Shown: positions 16,985 through 26,783 of the stretch, piece by piece
Layout: every line of letters begins with the position of its first letter
How positions within the stretch are numbered: position 1 is the first letter of the stretch
Origin: Kitasatospora sp. NBC_00458
Lineage (GTDB): Bacteria > Actinomycetota > Actinomycetes > Streptomycetales > Streptomycetaceae
DNA: 64,000 nt
Direction: 5' to 3'
NCBI RefSeq assembly: GCF_036013975.1
Contig: NZ_CP107904.1
Location: forward strand, 1 to 64,000
Made by a program: the position numbers and the translations under genes
The notes under the pieces: generated by a model
Told to the model about the DNA's origin: nothing
What the model saw: the letters and a program-made list of their open reading frames with translations, nothing else
The model's database searches: none

Positions 16985-17021
16985 AGACACTGTCTACCAA
17001 GATCGAGTAGACATTGTCTAC
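16983..17021. promoter_or_regulatory. Two TetR operator palindromes (left copy)
   Basis: GTAGACaatGTCTAC at 17007-17021 and its near-twin ATAGACactGTCTAC at 16983-16997. The dyad centres are 24 bp apart. The inner site overlaps the regulator's ATG (16984), so bound repressor would sit on the start codon. There is no room for a ribosome site between promoter and start, which suggests leaderless transcription of the TetR-MFS operon. Confidence 0.75.
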
Positions 17022-17129
17022 TCGCGACTCCGCCGGGTCGGCCCGACTTGGCGGGACGCGTCAGGACCCGGCAGGGCCGGCAGGGCCGGTGGGGACCGGA
17101 CGGCGGGAGGGCTCGGGCAGAATCGGGGG

Positions 17130-17327
17130 ATGGACGAAGGCGGAGAAGCGGCCTGCTGGCTGGACCGGGTGTGCGAGGAGTGCGGGCGCCTGCGTGAGCG
17201 TCCCGGCGCGGGCCCGTGCGAGAACTGCGGTGCCGGGGCCGGCAGCGATCCCGCGGGCTGTGCGGGCGGTGCGGGCGGTGCGGGCACGGGCCCGGAGGGC
17301 TCCCCGGACGAGGCGACGCGCCCCTGA
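17130..17327 (+). CDS. Small Cys4 zinc-ribbon-like protein (left copy)
   Basis: 65 aa, ATG 17130 after aatcggggg. CEECGR then, 16 residues later, CENCG give two CxxC pairs, likely one zinc site. The C-terminal half is Gly/Ala-rich and unstructured. Small proteins of this form are common next to unrelated genes in Streptomyces; the function is unknown. Followed by a strong hairpin. Confidence 0.6.
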   Translation: MDEGGEAACWLDRVCEECGRLRERPGAGPCENCGAGAGSDPAGCAGGAGGAGTGPEGSPDEATRP

Positions 17328-17346
17328 GCGGGGCGGAACGGGAGAG

Positions 17347-17383
17347 CCCTGGGGCGGGTCACCGACGGTGACCCGCCCCAGGG
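17347..17383. terminator. Hairpin terminator between convergent genes (left)
   Basis: ccctggggcgggtcacc and ggtgacccgccccaggg form a 17-bp perfect stem around gac. It lies between the end of the Cys4 gene and the end of the antiporter gene, so it can serve both strands. Confidence 0.85.
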
Positions 17384-17408
17384 CCCGGAAGCGGAGAAGG
17401 GTGGGGCG

Positions 17409-18767
17409 TCAGCGCGCCAGCCCGTCGAGCGTGTGGCCGGACTCGGCCGCCGCAGGATCCGGTCCGGCCGGTGCGGCGGGTGCGGAGCCCGGTGCGCCCG
17501 GCGCGGATTCGGGAGCCTTCGCCCCGGCTTCCGCCGCAGGTGCCTCCGGCTGCCCGGGGAGCAGCGCCGGTTCCGTGCCGGCCGTGCGCGCGGGCACCCA
17601 CCGCTGCCGACCCAGCACCTTGCCCAGGCGCTCGACGGCCGGCTGGGTGTACCGCGCGGCCAGCGGCCCGGTGACCACCAGGATGAGCACGTACGCGGTC
17701 GCCAGCGGACCGAGACCGGGCTCGATGCCGGCGGTCACGGCCAGGCCGGCGATGACGATCGAGAACTCCCCGCGGGACACCAGCGCCCCGCCGGCCCGCC
17801 ACCGCCCGCGCGTGGCGATGCCCGCGCGCCGGGCCGCCCAGTAGCCGGTCGCGACCTTGGTCAGTGCGGTGACCAAGGCCAGCAGCAGGGCCGGCAGCAG
17901 GACCGGCGGGATGCTGGTCGGATCGGTGCTGAGGCCGAAGAAGACGAAGAACACCGCGGCGAAGAGGTCCCGCAGCGGGCTGAGCAGGGTGTGCGCGCCC
18001 TCGGCGGCCTCGCCGGACAGGGCGATGCCGACCAGGAACGCGCCGACCGCCGCCGACACCTGGAGCTGCTGGGCGATGCCCGCCACCAGCAGGGTCAGCC
18101 CGAGCACCACCAGCAGGAGCTTCTCCGGGTCGTCGTGCGAGACGAAGCGGGAGATCAGCCGCCCGTAGCGGAGCGCGACGAAGAGCACCGCGCCGGCCGT
18201 GGCCAGGGCGATGGCGAGGGTGATCGAGCCCGCGAGCAGACCGGCCCCGGCCAGCAGGGCGGTCAGGATCGGCAGGTAGACCGCCATCGCGAGGTCCTCC
18301 AGCACCAGGATGCTGAGGATCACCGGGGTCTCCCGGTTGCCGAGCCGCCCGAGGTCGCCGAGCACCTTGGCGATGACCCCCGAGGACGATATCCAGGTCA
18401 CTCCGGCGAGCACCACCGCCGCCACCGGTCCCCAGCCGAGCAGGAGGGCGGCCGCCGCCCCGGGGGTCGCGTTGAACAGGAAGTCCACCGCGCCGGCCGG
18501 GTACTGGGCCTTGAGGTTGGTCACCAGGTCGGCGGCGGTGTACTCCAGGCCCAGCATCAGGAGCAGCAGGACCACGCCGATCTCGGCGCCGGTGGCCACG
18601 AACTCCTCGCTGGCGCTCAGCGGCAGCAGCCCGCCCGTGCCGAACGCCAGTCCGCCGAGCAGGTAGAGCGGGATGGGTGAGAACCCGTACCGCCCGGCGA
18701 TCCGGCCCAGCAGGCCGAGCACCAGGATGACCGAGCCGAGCTCGATGAAGACGGTGGCGGTGTGCAT
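17409..18767 (-). CDS. khtU: CPA2-type K+(cation)/H+ antiporter (left copy)
   Basis: 452 aa, ATG 18767. About twelve membrane segments over residues 1-385, with PIPLYLLGGLAFGTGG, GVVLLLLMLGLEYTAADL and SSGVIAKVL as in KefB/CPA2 exchangers, then an Ala/Pro-rich tail of about 65 residues. Four bases downstream of a TrkA-C regulatory-subunit gene, the same order as KhtT-KhtU of Bacillus. Expected to export K+ (or another monovalent cation) in exchange for H+ in the plasma membrane. The symbol is by organisation, not proven orthology. Confidence 0.82.
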   Translation of the reverse strand: MHTATVFIELGSVILVLGLLGRIAGRYGFSPIPLYLLGGLAFGTGGLLPLSASEEFVATGAEIGVVLLLLMLGLEYTAADLVTNLKAQYPAGAVDFLFNATPGAAAALLLGWGPVAAVVLAGVTWISSSGVIAKVLGDLGRLGNRETPVILSILVLEDLAMAVYLPILTALLAGAGLLAGSITLAIALATAGAVLFVALRYGRLISRFVSHDDPEKLLLVVLGLTLLVAGIAQQLQVSAAVGAFLVGIALSGEAAEGAHTLLSPLRDLFAAVFFVFFGLSTDPTSIPPVLLPALLLALVTALTKVATGYWAARRAGIATRGRWRAGGALVSRGEFSIVIAGLAVTAGIEPGLGPLATAYVLILVVTGPLAARYTQPAVERLGKVLGRQRWVPARTAGTEPALLPGQPEAPAAEAGAKAPESAPGAPGSAPAAPAGPDPAAAESGHTLDGLAR

Positions 18768-18771
18768 CCGA

Positions 18772-19257
18772 TCACTCCCGGTCCAGGATCGTGGCCGCCG
18801 CGTCGACGCCCTCGCGGGTGCCGATGACGATCAGGATGTCGCCGCCGGCCAGTCGGAAGTCGGGGGCGGGGGAGGGCACGGCGCCGGTGCGCCGCAGCAC
18901 GGCGACGATCGAGGCGCCGGTCTCGGTGCGCATCCGGGTGTCGCCGAGCAGCCGCCCGTTCCAGTACGAGGTGCCCTCGACCGGGAGCCGCTCGGCGACC
19001 AGGCCGAGGTCGGTGGTGTGCAGCAGGCCCGGGCTGTGGTGAGCGGGGGTCAGGGCGTCGACCAGTGCGGCGGACTCCTCGGCGGTGAGCCGGAACGCCT
19101 GGGAGCAGGCGTCGGGGTCGTCCGAGCGGTACACGTTGAGGCTGCGGGCGCCGTCCCGGTGGGCGATCACGGACAGGTGCCGTTGTTCTCGGGTGGTGAG
19201 GTCGTACTGGACGCCGACACCGGGCAGCGGGGTGGTCCGGACACGGGGGATCGACAC
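18772..19257 (-). CDS. khtT: Antiporter regulatory subunit with RCK_C/TrkA-C domain (left copy)
   Basis: 161 aa. GTG 19257 has gagaggac upstream; an in-frame extension to 19407 is less likely. The N-terminal about 75 residues resemble KhtT (PLPGVGVQYDLTTREQRHLSV); the C-terminal about 80 residues are an RCK_C fold (TGASIVAVLRRTG, LAGGDILIVIGTREGV). In Bacillus and some Streptomyces exchangers such domains bind c-di-AMP or sense pH to open the antiporter; ligand binding here is inference. Translated just ahead of the membrane subunit. Confidence 0.82.
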   Translation of the reverse strand: MSIPRVRTTPLPGVGVQYDLTTREQRHLSVIAHRDGARSLNVYRSDDPDACSQAFRLTAEESAALVDALTPAHHSPGLLHTTDLGLVAERLPVEGTSYWNGRLLGDTRMRTETGASIVAVLRRTGAVPSPAPDFRLAGGDILIVIGTREGVDAAATILDRE

Positions 19258-19406
19258 GGCGGCTGTCCTCTCGTCAAAGGTGCTCCACGGGCGCGCGTGG
19301 CACCGGCGCGCCGGAGCACGAGGGGGACGCCGGTGCCTGACCGCGTGTGACACGCGAACGCGCAACCGGATCAATAGTAATGAGTATGTAAAGTCCGAAA
19401 ATGACA
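19258..19406 (-). promoter_or_regulatory. AT-richer upstream region of the antiporter operon (left)
   Basis: Contains an A/T-rich block at about 19370-19400 (catactcattactattgatc on the coding strand) and the palindrome GCGTGT-g-ACACGC at 19343-19355. It probably holds the khtTU promoter; exact boxes are uncertain. The copy is at 60340-60488. Confidence 0.45.
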
Positions 19407-19446
19407 CCCCGGTTCGAGGGGCCGAAAACGGCCCCTCGAACCGGGG
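19407..19446. terminator. 18-bp stem hairpin (left)
   Basis: Perfect 18-bp stem (19407-19424 with 19429-19446) around an AAAA loop; arm reads ccccggttcgaggggccg. It lies after the antitoxin-like gene and before the khtTU promoter on the same strand. Probable intrinsic-type terminator. Confidence 0.85.
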
Positions 19447-19505
19447 GAGGACGACCGGCCGGGGACGGCCCGCCGGTGCGGAGGGGGGACTGCCGGGGCG
19501 GCGGC

Positions 19506-19682
19506 CTACTGGGGAGGCTGGTCGCGCAGCTGGTCCTTCAGCTTCTCCTGGGCCGTGTCGACGTGGTTGCTGTACTTGCCCTGCGTCCGGTCGTCGACCA
19601 TGTCACCGCCCTTGTCGACGGCTTTCTCGGCCTGGCTCTCGTGGCCTTTCAGCATCTGCTTGAGCTTGTCCATCATGGACAT
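19506..19682 (-). CDS. Antitoxin-family small protein (left copy)
   Basis: 58 aa, ATG 19682 preceded by aggagtgt. Highly charged and Ala-poor: MSMMDKLKQMLKGHESQAEK, DRTQGKYS, AQEKLKDQ. It matches the short actinobacterial 'antitoxin' proteins (MT0933/Rv0909-like, PF14013) with KxxxxVDKxGD and DxxTxGKYxxxVD patterns. No toxin gene is adjacent, as is usual in Streptomyces, so a real toxin-antitoxin role is doubtful. Its codon composition is noticeably less GC-extreme than its neighbours. Confidence 0.75.
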   Translation of the reverse strand: MSMMDKLKQMLKGHESQAEKAVDKGGDMVDDRTQGKYSNHVDTAQEKLKDQLRDQPPQ

Positions 19683-19833
19683 GTGGTCACACTCCTGGAT
19701 GAGACGGCCCCACTCACTCCAGCATCACCGTGCACCGGGGTGTCCGCATCCGGTCAGCTTGCGCGCCGGGGTTGGCAAGGCGTCTCCGAACATGTCAAAT
19801 CGGGAGTCCCACGGACCGTCGGAAGGACTCGCC

Positions 19834-21417
19834 TTGAACGCTCGGACCGGTCGCCCGGCCGCTGCACCCCGCCCCGGGGCCGCCACCGCCCGCCGCACGG
19901 CGGGCGCCGCGCTGGCGGTCGCGGCGCTGGTGACCCCGCTGCTCCTGGTCGGGACCGGCAGCGCCGCCGCCGACTCGGACCCCGCCCGCAAGGGGGCCAA
20001 ACTGGCCGCCCGGTTGGTGGACGACAGCAGCGCCGACGAGGCCTTCGAGACCCTGGAAGCGCTCCAGCGCATCGCCGACCGCAACGGCGGCAACCGGGTG
20101 GCGGGCTCCCGCGGCCACGACCAGTCGGCCTCCTACATCTACGAGCAGGCCCGCCGGGCCGGGCTGAAGGTGTCGAAGCAGGAGTTCGAGTACACGTTCT
20201 TCCAGGCGCTGTCCGAGCGGCTCGCCCAGGTCTCCCCGCAGGGCGCGGACGTACCGGTGAAGGCCATGACGTACTCGGTCGGCGGCCCGGCCGGCGGCCT
20301 GACCGCCCAGGTCGCGGTCGCCCCCGCCGACGCCACCCCCGGGTGCGAGGCGGCCGACTACGCGCCCGGCGCGTTCACCGGCAAGCTCGCCCTGATCCGG
20401 CGCGGCGGCTGCAGCTTCGCGGTCAAGCAGGCCGCGGCGGCCGACGCCGGCGCCGTCGGCGCGATCATCTACAACAACATCGACGGCGACCTCAACGGCA
20501 CCCTCGTCGACCCGACGGCCGGCCGGATCCCGACCGGCGGCATCTCCAAGGCCGCCGGCGAGGCGCTCGCCGCCACGGCCGCGGCCGGCCCGCTGACCCT
20601 CACCCTCGACGTCCGCACCTTCATGGAGAAGCGCAAGACCTGGAACGTCTTCGCCGAGACCCGCGGCGGCGACGAGAACAACACCGTCGTCATCGGGTCC
20701 CACCTCGACTCCGTGGTGGCCGGCCCGGGCATCAACGACAACGGCTCCGGCTCGGCGGGCATCCTGGAGGTCGCCAAGAACCTCGGCACCCGGCCCGTCG
20801 GGAACAAGGTGAGGTTCGCCTGGTGGTCCGCCGAGGAGTTCGGCCTCAAGGGCTCCGAGGCCTACGTGAACTCGCTCTCCGACGCCGAGAAGCAGAAGAT
20901 CAAGCTCTACCTGAACTTCGACATGATCGCCTCGCCCAACTCCGCCCAGTTCATCTACGACGGCGACGACTCCGACCACGTCGGCGCGGGACCGGGCCCG
21001 GACGGCTCCGCCCAGCTGGAGCGCCGCATCGCCGCCTTCCTCGACGACTGGGACGTCCCGCACGAGGGCACCGACTTCACCGGCCGCTCCGACTACGGGC
21101 CGTTCATCGAGGCCGGCATCCCGGCCGGCGGCACGGACACCGGCGCCGAGGTGGTCAAGACCGCCGCCCAGGCCGCCCGGTACGGCGGCACCGCGGGGGT
21201 CGCCTTCGACAAGTGCTACCACCAGGCCTGCGACGACATCGAGAACCTCGACCTCGCCGCCTTCGACGTCAACATCGCCGTCATCGCCGACTCCGTCGGC
21301 ACCTACGCGTGGGACCTCTCGTCGCTCCACGCGCCCGTCCCGCCCCAGCACACCGACGGCCAGGCGGGCAGCGGCGGCGGCCTCCACGAGGGCCACACCC
21401 ACGAGGTCGACGCCTGA
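19834..21417 (+). CDS. Secreted M28 zinc aminopeptidase (left copy)
   Basis: 527 aa. TTG 19834 is chosen for ggaagga upstream; ATG 19792 is in frame but lacks a site. Signal peptide at about residues 1-47 ([16 protein letters not shown]... ending GSAAA-DSD). A PA domain at about 150-240 ([12 protein letters not shown]) is followed by the M28 catalytic domain with Zn ligands in HLDSV (His about 290), GINDNGSG (Asp), WWSAEEFG (catalytic Glu-Glu), NFDMIAS (Asp) and CYHQACDD (His). This is the plan of Streptomyces griseus leucine aminopeptidase-type enzymes. Extracellular removal of N-terminal hydrophobic residues is the expected role. Confidence 0.9.
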   Translation: MNARTGRPAAAPRPGAATARRTAGAALAVAALVTPLLLVGTGSAAADSDPARKGAKLAARLVDDSSADEAFETLEALQRIADRNGGNRVAGSRGHDQSASYIYEQARRAGLKVSKQEFEYTFFQALSERLAQVSPQGADVPVKAMTYSVGGPAGGLTAQVAVAPADATPGCEAADYAPGAFTGKLALIRRGGCSFAVKQAAAADAGAVGAIIYNNIDGDLNGTLVDPTAGRIPTGGISKAAGEALAATAAAGPLTLTLDVRTFMEKRKTWNVFAETRGGDENNTVVIGSHLDSVVAGPGINDNGSGSAGILEVAKNLGTRPVGNKVRFAWWSAEEFGLKGSEAYVNSLSDAEKQKIKLYLNFDMIASPNSAQFIYDGDDSDHVGAGPGPDGSAQLERRIAAFLDDWDVPHEGTDFTGRSDYGPFIEAGIPAGGTDTGAEVVKTAAQAARYGGTAGVAFDKCYHQACDDIENLDLAAFDVNIAVIADSVGTYAWDLSSLHAPVPPQHTDGQAGSGGGLHEGHTHEVDA

Positions 21418-21613
21418 CCCGCCCCGCGCGGCCGCAGGCCCCGGACCGGCCCCCTCCGCGTGCGGACGGGGGCCGGACCCGCGAGGAGCGGCCCCGCGGG
21501 CGGTCCGGCCGCGGGCGTCCGGGAGGCCGGGGCCCGATGGGTGCGCCGCCCGGGCGCCTGACACCATGGCACCGAGATCACGTCACCGTGACACCCTCGG
21601 AGGAGTCAGCACC

Positions 21614-23026
<1,413 letters not shown>

Positions 23027-23094
23027 TTCCCGGGTCCGGACCGGGGCCCGCCCGCCGCGTGCCGCCCACCCCCGCCGGGTGGGCCCCGCCGAAC

Positions 23095-23135
23095 CTCGCC
23101 CCCCGCCCCCGCCGCCCCCGCCGCCGCTCCCGGTG
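23095..23135 (-). other. G-run tract between convergent genes, G-quadruplex candidate (left)
   Basis: On the minus strand this stretch reads as closely spaced G-runs (GGGGGCGGCGGGGGCGGGG). It lies in the 196-bp gap between the convergent lpdA and helR ends. At least four runs of three or more G with 1-3 nt loops satisfy the usual G4 pattern. The copy is at 56611-56651. Confidence 0.55.
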
Positions 23136-23222
23136 GCCGCCGTGCTGCCGGACGGGGCACCGGGACTCGCCCGCGTGCCCCGCCCGTCCGGGTCGCCCGT
23201 GCGGGCCGCCCGTCCTCCGGCC

Positions 23223-25370
23223 TCAGTTCGGCCGGACGACCCCGGGGCGCTCGTCCGCGCCGCACGCGCCCACAGCACCGGCACCGACAGCGGCGTCGGC
23301 CGTGACCGTGGTGAGGCGCTTGGTGGCCCGGGTGAGCGCGACGTAGAGGTCCCGCTCCCCACCGGGGTGCGCCCCCGTGATCTCCGCCGGGTCGACGACC
23401 ACGACGCCGTCGAACTCCAGCCCCCGCGCCTGCGAAGCGGGCACCAGCTGGACGCCGCCGGGCAGCAGCGCCGCCAGCTCCGCGACCCGCGCGTCCGCGC
23501 AGACCACGCCGACCAGGTCCCCCGGGTGCTCCCGCAGCTGCTCCTCCGCCTCCCCGACGACCGCGGCGGCGAGTCCCCCGGCCGCCGCGGTGACGGTGCG
23601 CGGCACCTCGCCGTGGCGGATCGAGCGGCTCGGCCGCTGGCCCGGGGCGATCCGGGCCAGCAGATCGCGGGTGGTGGCGAGGATCTCCTCGGTGGTGCGG
23701 TAGCTGACGGTCAGCGTGTCGAGGGCGAACCGCGGACCGAGCTGCGGGGTCAGCGCCTCCTCCCAGCCGCGCGCGGTCGTCGCCGGGCCCGCCTGCGCGA
23801 AGTCGCCGACCAGCGTCATCGACCTGGCCGGGCACCGCCGGGCCACCATCCGCCACTGCATCGCGGTGAACTCCTGCGCCTCGTCGACCACCACGTGCCC
23901 GTACGTGCGCTGCGGCGGCCCCTCCAGCAGACACGCCGCCTCGTCCAGCAGCGGCACGTCGGCCGCCGTCCACGGGGCACCCCGGTCCCGCAGCAGCAGG
24001 GCCCGCTCCCCGTCGGAGAGCTGCGGCAGGTACCGGGCCGCGAGACCGGCCGAGCCCAGCAGGTCCCGGACGAGGTCCTCGGCCCGCAGACGGGGCCAGA
24101 GCGCCTCCACCGCCCGCTCGACCCCGAGGTCGTCCATCAGGGCGGCCCGGACGGCGTCCGCGTCGAACGCGTCGGCCGTGTCGAACGACGGCCCGCCGTC
24201 GAGGCCGAGGTGACGCAGGTCCGCCGCCGCGGTCCGGTCCAGGTCGATGCCCGTGAGCTGCGCCACCTGGGCGTCGATGAGCTCCAGCACCGCCCCGGTG
24301 CCCCGCTCCAGCGCGTCCGTGGCGGCGTCGACCAGCTGTTCCTTGAAGAACTGCCGGGCCGGGTTGTGCCCCAGGCCGCTGCGCGCCGCCGAGTCCCTGG
24401 CCCAGCCGACCTCCTGCTCCGTCAGCTCCACCCACTCCTGGCCCGAGCGCACGGTGAAGCCGCCCTCCGGCGCCTGCCGGGAGCGCACCAGTTCCGCCAG
24501 CGCGTCGGCCAGCACCGCACCGCCCTTCAGCCGCGCCACGTCCGCCCCGTCCGCGGCCGCCGGCTCGACACCGGCCAGGTCGGCGCAGGTGGCCAGCACG
24601 ACGTCGTTCTCCCCGAGCGAGGGCAGCACCTGCGAGATGTAGTCGAGGAACCGCGTGTTCGGCCCGAGCACCAGCACACCGCGCTCGGCGGCCTTCGGGA
24701 ACGCGTAGAGCACGTAGGCGGCCCGGTGCAGCGCGACCACCGTCTTGCCGGTGCCGGGACCGCCCTGGACCACCGTCACCCCCCGGTGCGCCGAGCGGAC
24801 GATCGCGTCCTGCTCCGCCTGGAGGGTGGCGACCGCAGCGCCCATCCGGCCCGTGCGCCGGGCCTGCAGCGTCTCGGTCAGCGGGCTGTCGCCGATCACG
24901 TCGTCCTCGGTGGGCGCGGAGCCGTCGAGCAGTTCGTCGCTGACCCCGACGACCGTGCGGTCGGCCGTCCGCAGGTGGCGGCGCCGGCGCAGCCCCATCG
25001 GATGGACCGCCGTCGCCTCGTAGAAGGGCCGCGCGGCGTCCGCCCGCCAGTCCACCAGGACCGGGAGGTCGGCGTCCTCGACGTGCAGGCCGATCCGTCC
25101 GATCCGCAGCACGAGGCCGTCCCCGGCGTCGATCCGGCCGAAGACGAGGCCTTCCCCCGCACCCTCCAGGCGGCGCACCTCGGTCGCCAACCGCCCAGCG
25201 GTGAGCTCCCGTTCGTGCATCTCACCCGCACCCCCGGGCACCGTCGCCAGCACCTGCGCCAACCGCACCCGCACATCGGCCAGGCGTTCGTCGAGCAGCC
25301 CGTACACGGCGGACACCTCGGCTCGCTCGGCTTCCACCACACGCACGGCACTGTCACTGACCTGCGACAA
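23223..25370 (-). CDS. helR: HelR/HelD-like RNA polymerase-recycling ATPase (left copy)
   Basis: 715 aa from TTG 25370 (gaggagg upstream). The N-terminal coiled region (about residues 1-70) would reach into RNA polymerase; a UvrD-like ATPase follows: Walker A GGPGTGKT (203-210), QxxR-type upstream Gln, Walker B VVVDEAQEF (about 493-501), motif III region LVGDFAQAGPAT, and C-terminal LYVALTRATKRL. This is the class of actinobacterial HelD proteins that strip stalled RNA polymerase; the HelR branch also gives rifampicin tolerance. I cannot separate HelR from HelD by eye, and no rifamycin-associated element was seen upstream. Confidence 0.82.
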   Translation of the reverse strand: MSQVSDSAVRVVEAERAEVSAVYGLLDERLADVRVRLAQVLATVPGGAGEMHERELTAGRLATEVRRLEGAGEGLVFGRIDAGDGLVLRIGRIGLHVEDADLPVLVDWRADAARPFYEATAVHPMGLRRRRHLRTADRTVVGVSDELLDGSAPTEDDVIGDSPLTETLQARRTGRMGAAVATLQAEQDAIVRSAHRGVTVVQGGPGTGKTVVALHRAAYVLYAFPKAAERGVLVLGPNTRFLDYISQVLPSLGENDVVLATCADLAGVEPAAADGADVARLKGGAVLADALAELVRSRQAPEGGFTVRSGQEWVELTEQEVGWARDSAARSGLGHNPARQFFKEQLVDAATDALERGTGAVLELIDAQVAQLTGIDLDRTAAADLRHLGLDGGPSFDTADAFDADAVRAALMDDLGVERAVEALWPRLRAEDLVRDLLGSAGLAARYLPQLSDGERALLLRDRGAPWTAADVPLLDEAACLLEGPPQRTYGHVVVDEAQEFTAMQWRMVARRCPARSMTLVGDFAQAGPATTARGWEEALTPQLGPRFALDTLTVSYRTTEEILATTRDLLARIAPGQRPSRSIRHGEVPRTVTAAAGGLAAAVVGEAEEQLREHPGDLVGVVCADARVAELAALLPGGVQLVPASQARGLEFDGVVVVDPAEITGAHPGGERDLYVALTRATKRLTTVTADAAVGAGAVGACGADERPGVVRPN

Positions 25371-25838
25371 GACAGGTCCTCCTCTCGGTCCGGCGCACCA
25401 CTATGCGGTGGATCGCCGCCGAACGTAACCCTTGACTTCCACGGGTTCCTGAGTCCTCGGCGACCAGGTCCCGGCCGGTCGGGGAACACCGGGGCCCTTG
25501 CCGCGCCGCCCGACTGACGGTCCGTCGACCACCACGCCCCGCGGGGCGGTGCGCCCGCCCCGGCCGCCGCGGTCCGACCGGCACCAGGCGGCGGCAGACC
25601 CAGTGGACCTCCCGGACGACCCGCCCACGACCACGCCGGCCGCCGACGACCAGGCCATGGTGCGGGCCGGCACCGCCGCCGTGCTCGACGCCGAGCCGGA
25701 CCTCACCGTGGTCGGCGAGAGCGCCGATAGCATCCGCCCGGGGCGGCACCCGTCCGCCCGCACCGCACCGCACCGCGCCGGGCCCCGCCGCACCCACCCG
25801 GTGCACCGCCCCACCCGCGTGCACGGGAGAATGGCCGG
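25371..25838. other. Divergent intergenic region with a response-regulator remnant (left)
   Basis: 468 bp between divergent helR and the LRR gene. It holds a receiver-domain remnant (listed separately), a short interrupted palindrome accc-N-gggt near 25430-25460 upstream of helR, and highly repetitive gcaccgcaccgc DNA at 25760-25785. Confidence 0.5.
25636..25731 (+). pseudogene. Remnant of a LuxR-type response regulator receiver domain (left)
   Basis: Translation includes ADDQAMVRAGTAAVLDAE and PDLTVVGESAD, the hallmark of NarL/LuxR-family receivers (ADDQxLVRAGxxxxLDxxPDxxVVGEAxDG). The preceding beta-1 strand, the phospho-acceptor Asp region and the DNA-binding domain are all absent; the frame continues into unrelated Pro/Arg-rich sequence. 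A decayed gene fragment. Copy at 54015-54110. Confidence 0.65.
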
Positions 25839-26561
25839 GTGACCGACACCACGCTCAACCTCTGGCGGCAGCACCTCGGCACCGTCCCCGCGGAGGTCTG
25901 GGACCGCACCGATCTGACGGTCCTGATCCTGGCCGAGACCGGAATCGCCGAACTCCCGCCCGCCGTGCGCCGACTGAGCCGGCTGCGCACCTTCGACGTC
26001 GGCCACAACCGGCTCACGGCCGTGCCCGAGGAGATCGGCGACCTCGTGGGGCTCACGGACTTCCTCTACCTGCACGACAACGCGCTCACCGGCCTCCCGG
26101 CGGCGCTCGGCCGGCTCACCGCCCTGCGCTACCTCAACGTCGGCGAGAACCGGATCGTCCGCCTCCCGGACGAGATCGGCTCCCTCACCGGCCTGGTCGA
26201 GCTCCGCGCCCAGCACAACCGGCTCACCTCGCTGCCCGACTCGCTGGGCGCCCTCCGCTCGCTGCGCGAACTCTGGCTCCGCGGAAACGCGCTGACCGCC
26301 CTGCCGCAGTCCTTCGCCGGCCTCCGCGAACTGCGCGAACTCGACCTGCGGGAGAACGCCCTCGCCGCCGTGCCGGCGGCACTGGCCGGCCTCCCGCTGC
26401 TGCGCCGGCTCGACCTGCGCGCCAATCTGATCACCGAACTCCCCAACTGGCTCGCCGAGTTGCCCGCCCTGGAGAAGCTCGACCTGCGGTGGAACGACCT
26501 CAAGCCCGCGCCCCGGCTGCTTGCCGCCCTGGCCTCGCGCGGCTGCGTGGTCCTCCGGTGA
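25839..26561 (+). CDS. Leucine-rich-repeat protein (left copy)
   Basis: 240 aa, GTG 25839. Eight to nine LRRs with a 23-residue period, each of the form LxxLxLxxNxLxxLPxxI/LGxL (for example LYLHDNALTGLPAALG, LNVGENRIVRLPDEIG). No signal peptide, so cytosolic. The repeats look like the plant intracellular/bacterial 'Leu-rich' class used as interaction scaffolds. Partners are unknown. Confidence 0.85.
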   Translation: MTDTTLNLWRQHLGTVPAEVWDRTDLTVLILAETGIAELPPAVRRLSRLRTFDVGHNRLTAVPEEIGDLVGLTDFLYLHDNALTGLPAALGRLTALRYLNVGENRIVRLPDEIGSLTGLVELRAQHNRLTSLPDSLGALRSLRELWLRGNALTALPQSFAGLRELRELDLRENALAAVPAALAGLPLLRRLDLRANLITELPNWLAELPALEKLDLRWNDLKPAPRLLAALASRGCVVLR

Positions 26562-26628
26562 GGGACGGTGCGGGCGGCGGGCGGTAATCCCTTCGCGGAG
26601 CTGCGGAGCCCCTGTTACCGTGGGTTTC
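26562..26628 (+). promoter_or_regulatory. Probable promoter region of the thrS leader (left)
   Basis: The 67 bp between the LRR gene and the leader peptide contain ctgcggagcccctgttaccgtgggtttc; TTACCG/GTTACC-like bases occur 9-12 nt before the leader ATG. Tentative. Confidence 0.3.
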
Positions 26629-26685
26629 ATGAAGCGCGCTGCTGCCGTCCTGACGACGACGCCGGAGAGAGTCCCGGTGCGCTGA
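26629..26685 (+). CDS. Thr-codon leader peptide of thrS (left copy)
   Basis: 18-codon frame MKRAAAVLTTTPERVPVR from ATG 26629 to TGA 26685. Three consecutive ACG threonine codons (26653-26661) are followed within 40 nt by a strong terminator hairpin and then a threonyl-tRNA synthetase gene. This is the layout of ribosome-mediated attenuation: stalling at Thr codons when charged tRNA-Thr is low would favour read-through. I did not identify a clear alternative antiterminator pairing, so the mechanism is inferred. Confidence 0.75.
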   Translation: MKRAAAVLTTTPERVPVR

Positions 26686-26700
26686 CTGCTGAACTGGTCC

Positions 26701-26730
26701 GAAGCCCCGGGGCGAGTGCCCCGGGGCTTC
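26701..26730 (+). terminator. Attenuator hairpin before thrS (left copy)
   Basis: 13-bp perfect stem (gaagccccggggc with gccccggggcttc) around gagt, followed by gtcgt. It starts 15 nt after the leader-peptide stop and ends 53 nt before the thrS start. Confidence 0.85.
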
Positions 26731-26783
26731 GTCGTGCCGGTCCACTCGCCCGCTGATCCGAGCAGACCCGAGTGGAGACCGCC

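Noticed and set aside
14465-16990. An 841-aa fused open frame combining TetR and exporter DNA
   Set aside because: It is TetR sequence up to the one-base deletion at 16,474, then an out-of-frame reading of the MFS gene. The right arm shows the two genes as separate, coupled frames.
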